A stretch of DNA of 64,000 bases. Origin: CAYQNU01 sp964419055. GTDB lineage: Bacteria; Bacteroidota; Bacteroidia; Flavobacteriales_D; Parvicellaceae. The translations under genes were made by a program, and so were the position numbers. Below are positions 61,209 through 64,000 of the stretch, piece by piece. The notes beneath the pieces are model-generated. The model saw nothing but the letters and a program-made list of their open reading frames with translations, was not told the DNA's origin and did no database searches. The number at the start of each line of letters is the position of its first letter. Position 1 is the stretch's first letter. Where the stretch lies: assembly GCA_964419055.1 (NCBI GenBank), contig CAYQNU010000016.1:1-64000 (forward strand), in the 5' to 3' direction.

Positions 61209-62228
61209 TTAAATTTTAACTAAAAGGGGAAGTTTTACGATAAATTGTTGATTTTCTTGAATGACTTCAACCTCTCTATTGGAATAATATTGATAGCGTT
61301 GACGAATGTTGTCTAATCCTAAATTAGAACTGGTTTCTTTATTCATTCGAGGTTGAATAGGATTGGATATAGTAAGCGAATCATCTTCCGTTTTTATTTC
61401 AATTTGCAGCGGCAAAGCAGTTGAAATTTCATTGTGTTTAATAGCGTTTTCGATCAAAATCTGAAGGGCAAGGGGTGGGATTAACTTATTTTCATCTTCT
61501 TTTTTAATATGTATAGTAAAGTTGATGTTTTTATCGAATCGAATGGATAACAAATAAATATAGGAATGGATAAAGGTCATTTCTTCAGATAACGGGGTTA
61601 ACTCGCTGTTTCGGTTTTCTAATAAGTAACGATAGACCTTGGATAATTGATTGATAAAATCAACAGCTTTATCTTGGTCACTGTAAACTAATGAGGATAA
61701 AACACTCAGATTATTGAACAAAAAATGGGGGTTAACTTGGTTCTTCAAATTTTGTAATTGTGCCTGTGTGCTGAGCGATTTATAATGTTCGACCTCTATC
61801 AATGATTTTTTCCAATTGCGATAAAATTGGGAGCTTATCTCGATGATGAGTAAAAAAATAGAAACACCAACACCAGTCGACAAAGAAATGGTTTCTATTA
61901 AAAAAACCTTGTCATTGGGAATGGTACAGATGTAGATATTGAAAAGTTTGATTGAAAAATATGTGACAGAAGAGGAGTAGAGCAAACTGATAAAAAATTG
62001 AACAAAAATTCGTTTTACTGGTACATTGATCCATGAAAACCGTTTATTCAATCGTGTGTCGATGCGCAGATTTCCTTCCCAAACTAAAAATGTTATGATA
62101 ATAGATTCGACATAATGCAACAATTGAACAAATGTTGACGGTATATTTGGTATGAAAACGTTCAGAAGAAAGCCAATGAGCAATCCCAAACCTATCATAT
62201 ACAGAAATCTCGAGTTTTTATTTCTCAT
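61209..62228 (-). CDS. LytS-type sensor histidine kinase
   Basis: A 339-aa membrane kinase: four hydrophobic segments in the first 130 residues, a coiled linker, then the His_kinase motif QVNPHFLFNNLSVLSSL with His168, and an ATPase domain (LIPPLALQILIENAIKHNE, LGLDNIRQRYQYY). No periplasmic sensor domain of size; sensing may occur in the membrane. Co-transcribed with the response regulator after it and the NAD(P)H oxidoreductase gene before it. Confidence 0.92.
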   Translation of the reverse strand: MRNKNSRFLYMIGLGLLIGFLLNVFIPNIPSTFVQLLHYVESIIITFLVWEGNLRIDTRLNKRFSWINVPVKRIFVQFFISLLYSSSVTYFSIKLFNIYICTIPNDKVFLIETISLSTGVGVSIFLLIIEISSQFYRNWKKSLIEVEHYKSLSTQAQLQNLKNQVNPHFLFNNLSVLSSLVYSDQDKAVDFINQLSKVYRYLLENRNSELTPLSEEMTFIHSYIYLLSIRFDKNINFTIHIKKEDENKLIPPLALQILIENAIKHNEISTALPLQIEIKTEDDSLTISNPIQPRMNKETSSNLGLDNIRQRYQYYSNREVEVIQENQQFIVKLPLLVKI

Positions 62229-62248
62229 AGTTCAATATTACAACTTTT

Positions 62249-62827
62249 TTAATGCACAGATACGCCAAGTTTATAAATTTTATTCAACCACTTTTGTCTA
62301 AATTCGGGAGTTGAATTCCTTATAGGCCCAATGCCGACAACTTTGGTTGTTTTAATTCCGCAAAAGCCAAGTACTCTGTTTTTTAGAATTTTAACGGAAG
62401 GTTTGCCATAAAACCATTTGTAAATAAAAGACGGGGTATCGGAAGTATAAATGATGTGAGCCGTTTTATTGGCTAGTAATTTATCCCAAAGTGGACTATT
62501 TTGTCTGTATTTGAAAGCAAAACCAGGGAGTAAAACACGATCAAAAAAAGCTTTAAGAACTGCGGGGAATGTTCCCCACCAAACGGGATGAATGATGACA
62601 ATGTGTTGTGCCCAAGTTATTTTTTCTTGAGCTGCTTTCAAATCAGGTTCCAATTCGGTTTTACTATAAAAACCTCCCGAAAGGTTGTAATCAAATTGTA
62701 AATCTCTTAGCGAAATCATAGCTACTTCGTTTTTTGAAGATAAGCAACCCTTGTAATATTCTTGCGCCAATGCTTCGTTATAACTTTCTTTGTTTGGGTG
62801 GGCATTGATGATGAGTACTTTTTTCAT
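62249..62827 (-). CDS. NAD(P)H-quinone oxidoreductase-like flavoprotein
   Basis: A 192-aa flavodoxin-fold enzyme of the NQO1/MdaB/KefF type: VLIINAHPNKESYNEALAQ binds FMN/FAD phosphate, and HIVIIHPVWWGTFPAVLKAFFDRVLLPGFAF covers the isoalloxazine site. It reduces quinones or related electrophiles by two electrons. Located 6 bp after the TonB-receptor gene and 20 bp before the kinase gene, suggesting a shared transcript. Confidence 0.88.
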   Translation of the reverse strand: MKKVLIINAHPNKESYNEALAQEYYKGCLSSKNEVAMISLRDLQFDYNLSGGFYSKTELEPDLKAAQEKITWAQHIVIIHPVWWGTFPAVLKAFFDRVLLPGFAFKYRQNSPLWDKLLANKTAHIIYTSDTPSFIYKWFYGKPSVKILKNRVLGFCGIKTTKVVGIGPIRNSTPEFRQKWLNKIYKLGVSVH

Positions 62828-62833
62828 AGTTTT

Positions 62834-64000
62834 TTAGAATTGTAGTTTGTAGATGAAATTAGGAAATAAACCAATTTGGTAGGCTGTATTAATTGAGTTG
62901 CTTATTGGATTGTAACGTTGAGCAAAAACATTTTTATTATTACTTACATTTTGAATATCAAAGAAAAATGAGTGCGCTAATTTATGTATTGAGCTATTTA
63001 TGGTGACACCCATTTTTACATCCATCCTAAAAAAATCTGGGTTACGTTCTGTAAAAGCAAAATCGTCACCTTTTAACACTTGTTGCCCGACCAATTGTGA
63101 TGCAGCCAAATCAACTGGAGTAAAATACCTTCCTCCTGCGTGTGTGAGTTTAAAATCTACTGAAAAGGTGTTTTGTTTAGTTTTTCCAAATTTAAATTCC
63201 TTACCCACTAATGCATTGTAAACAAATTTACCATTGAAAGCCGTGTTACGCTCCACATCGTCACTTCCTTTGTATGTCGATTCGTACAAAGTTCCTGTGA
63301 TTAATCCATAATACCCTTTGCTAAAGAATTTTTCAATCGTTAATTCAACTCCATAATTTTCTCCCGTTCCCGTGTTGGTTAAATCACTTTGTTCAGTTGG
63401 GTTAAAACTAGCGCCTACATTCAACATTGAAAAACTGCTTTCAAAATTGGTTACCGGTATATTAAATAAATATTGGTAATACACTTCTGTTTTAATACGC
63501 CAATCTTTTGCAGGTAAAAAATCATATCCCAAGGCTAGGTGATGGCTGCGCGTAAAATCCAATTCCTTATTGGTTTGATTGTGTGTCCCATCTAGGTTTA
63601 ATTGTCTGTAAAAATATACATCGGTTGGTTGCATTTGGCTGTGCAACCCGTAACCAATAGATACATTACTTTTGTCTCCCACTTGATATTTTAACCCAAT
63701 TCGAGGTTCTAAGGACATTGAATTATTAAGAGTCAATAATTGACTATGAAGTCCCACATTTAAAACCAGTTTATCATTGAAATTATATTTGGCGTGAGCA
63801 TATGCTTGAAAGAGCTCAGTGTAGTCGTTAAAATCCCATATTTTGTTCCAAGAGGGAGTAAATTCTCTGCTTTGATAAAATAAATTAAGGTTCATCACCT
63901 CAGCAATGGCTCCAATTTTTAGGAACAGCTTTGAATTTATTTTTGAATTAAATGAGGTATTAAGCGTGTAGTTAATTCGCGAAGTAACATTTTCTACCAC
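62834..64000 (-). CDS. TonB-dependent receptor, C-terminal part (gene continues off-window)
   Basis: The last 388 codons of an outer-membrane beta-barrel receptor; the 5' part, including signal peptide and plug, lies beyond position 64000. Alternating strands, motifs such as EPRIGLKYQVGDKSNVSIGYGLHSQMQP, HHLALGYDFLPAKDWRIKTEVYYQYLFNIPV, ENYGVELTIEKFFSKGYYGLITGTLYESTYKG and a terminal aromatic (FPNFIYKLQF) are typical. The ligand cannot be read. First visible gene of the minus-strand run down to the response regulator. Confidence 0.85.
   Translation of the reverse strand: MVENVTSRINYTLNTSFNSKINSKLFLKIGAIAEVMNLNLFYQSREFTPSWNKIWDFNDYTELFQAYAHAKYNFNDKLVLNVGLHSQLLTLNNSMSLEPRIGLKYQVGDKSNVSIGYGLHSQMQPTDVYFYRQLNLDGTHNQTNKELDFTRSHHLALGYDFLPAKDWRIKTEVYYQYLFNIPVTNFESSFSMLNVGASFNPTEQSDLTNTGTGENYGVELTIEKFFSKGYYGLITGTLYESTYKGSDDVERNTAFNGKFVYNALVGKEFKFGKTKQNTFSVDFKLTHAGGRYFTPVDLAASQLVGQQVLKGDDFAFTERNPDFFRMDVKMGVTINSSIHKLAHSFFFDIQNVSNNKNVFAQRYNPISNSINTAYQIGLFPNFIYKLQF

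Overview
The window is an AT-rich chromosomal segment of a member of the Bacteroidota, most likely Flavobacteriales. Three things point there: the contiguous str/S10/spc/alpha ribosomal block with secY-map-infA order, the gliding/type IX secretion (T9SS) genes gldB, gldC, porP/sprF and gldKLMN with T9SS-sorted surface proteins, and repeated Bacteroidota-type promoter boxes (TAnnTTTG, often preceded about 18-20 nt upstream by TTG). Family-level placement (something near Crocinitomicaceae) is only a guess.

Layout. 284-18046, minus strand: one 33-gene translation block from rpsL to rplQ, including fusA, secY, map, infA and rpoA, with a promoter at 18094-18127 and a terminator at 224-263. Two of its genes, rpmJ and rpmD, are very short (38 and 58 codons). 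18290-22721, minus: two secreted proteins, then a metF / orphan ParA-like ATPase / small protein / exported protein / Smr-domain unit. 22875-27209, plus: lepA, carA, eno. 27258-27648: a gene-free stretch with three hairpins. 27649-30744: ferredoxin (plus), then nadE, a YeiH-type permease and an outer-membrane barrel protein (minus).

30811-40830, plus: gldB, gldC, porP/sprF, gldK, gldL, gldM, gldN, a strong terminator, and a second full-length gldM. The motor (GldL-GldM) and ring (GldK-GldN) parts of the T9SS are all here, and the extra GldM is the most interesting item. 40853-46713: two glycosyltransferases, a small membrane protein, a MazG-like pyrophosphohydrolase, dtd, a zinc-ribbon/membrane protein, a HEAT-like protein, a Cys-rich membrane peptide and hutF. 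46952-49243: a YdeP-type molybdopterin oxidoreductase.

49356-54839, minus: a giant secreted protein (about 1827 aa) with a FnIII-like region, a GEVED domain, nine tandem repeats of about 73 aa and a T9SS sorting tail, so it is a likely client of the T9SS encoded nearby. 54984-57092, minus: a DUF486 protein, inositol monophosphatase, CPBP protease-like protein and a small lipoprotein. 57168-64000, minus: a periplasmic-propeller LytS-type kinase, a LytTR response regulator, a LytS-type membrane kinase, a quinone-oxidoreductase-like flavoprotein and the 3' part of a TonB-dependent receptor gene cut by the window edge. The last four form a tight operon-like run.

No rRNA, tRNA, CRISPR array, insertion sequence or phage gene was recognised. 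All calls come from reading the sequence and family knowledge; no database search was run.
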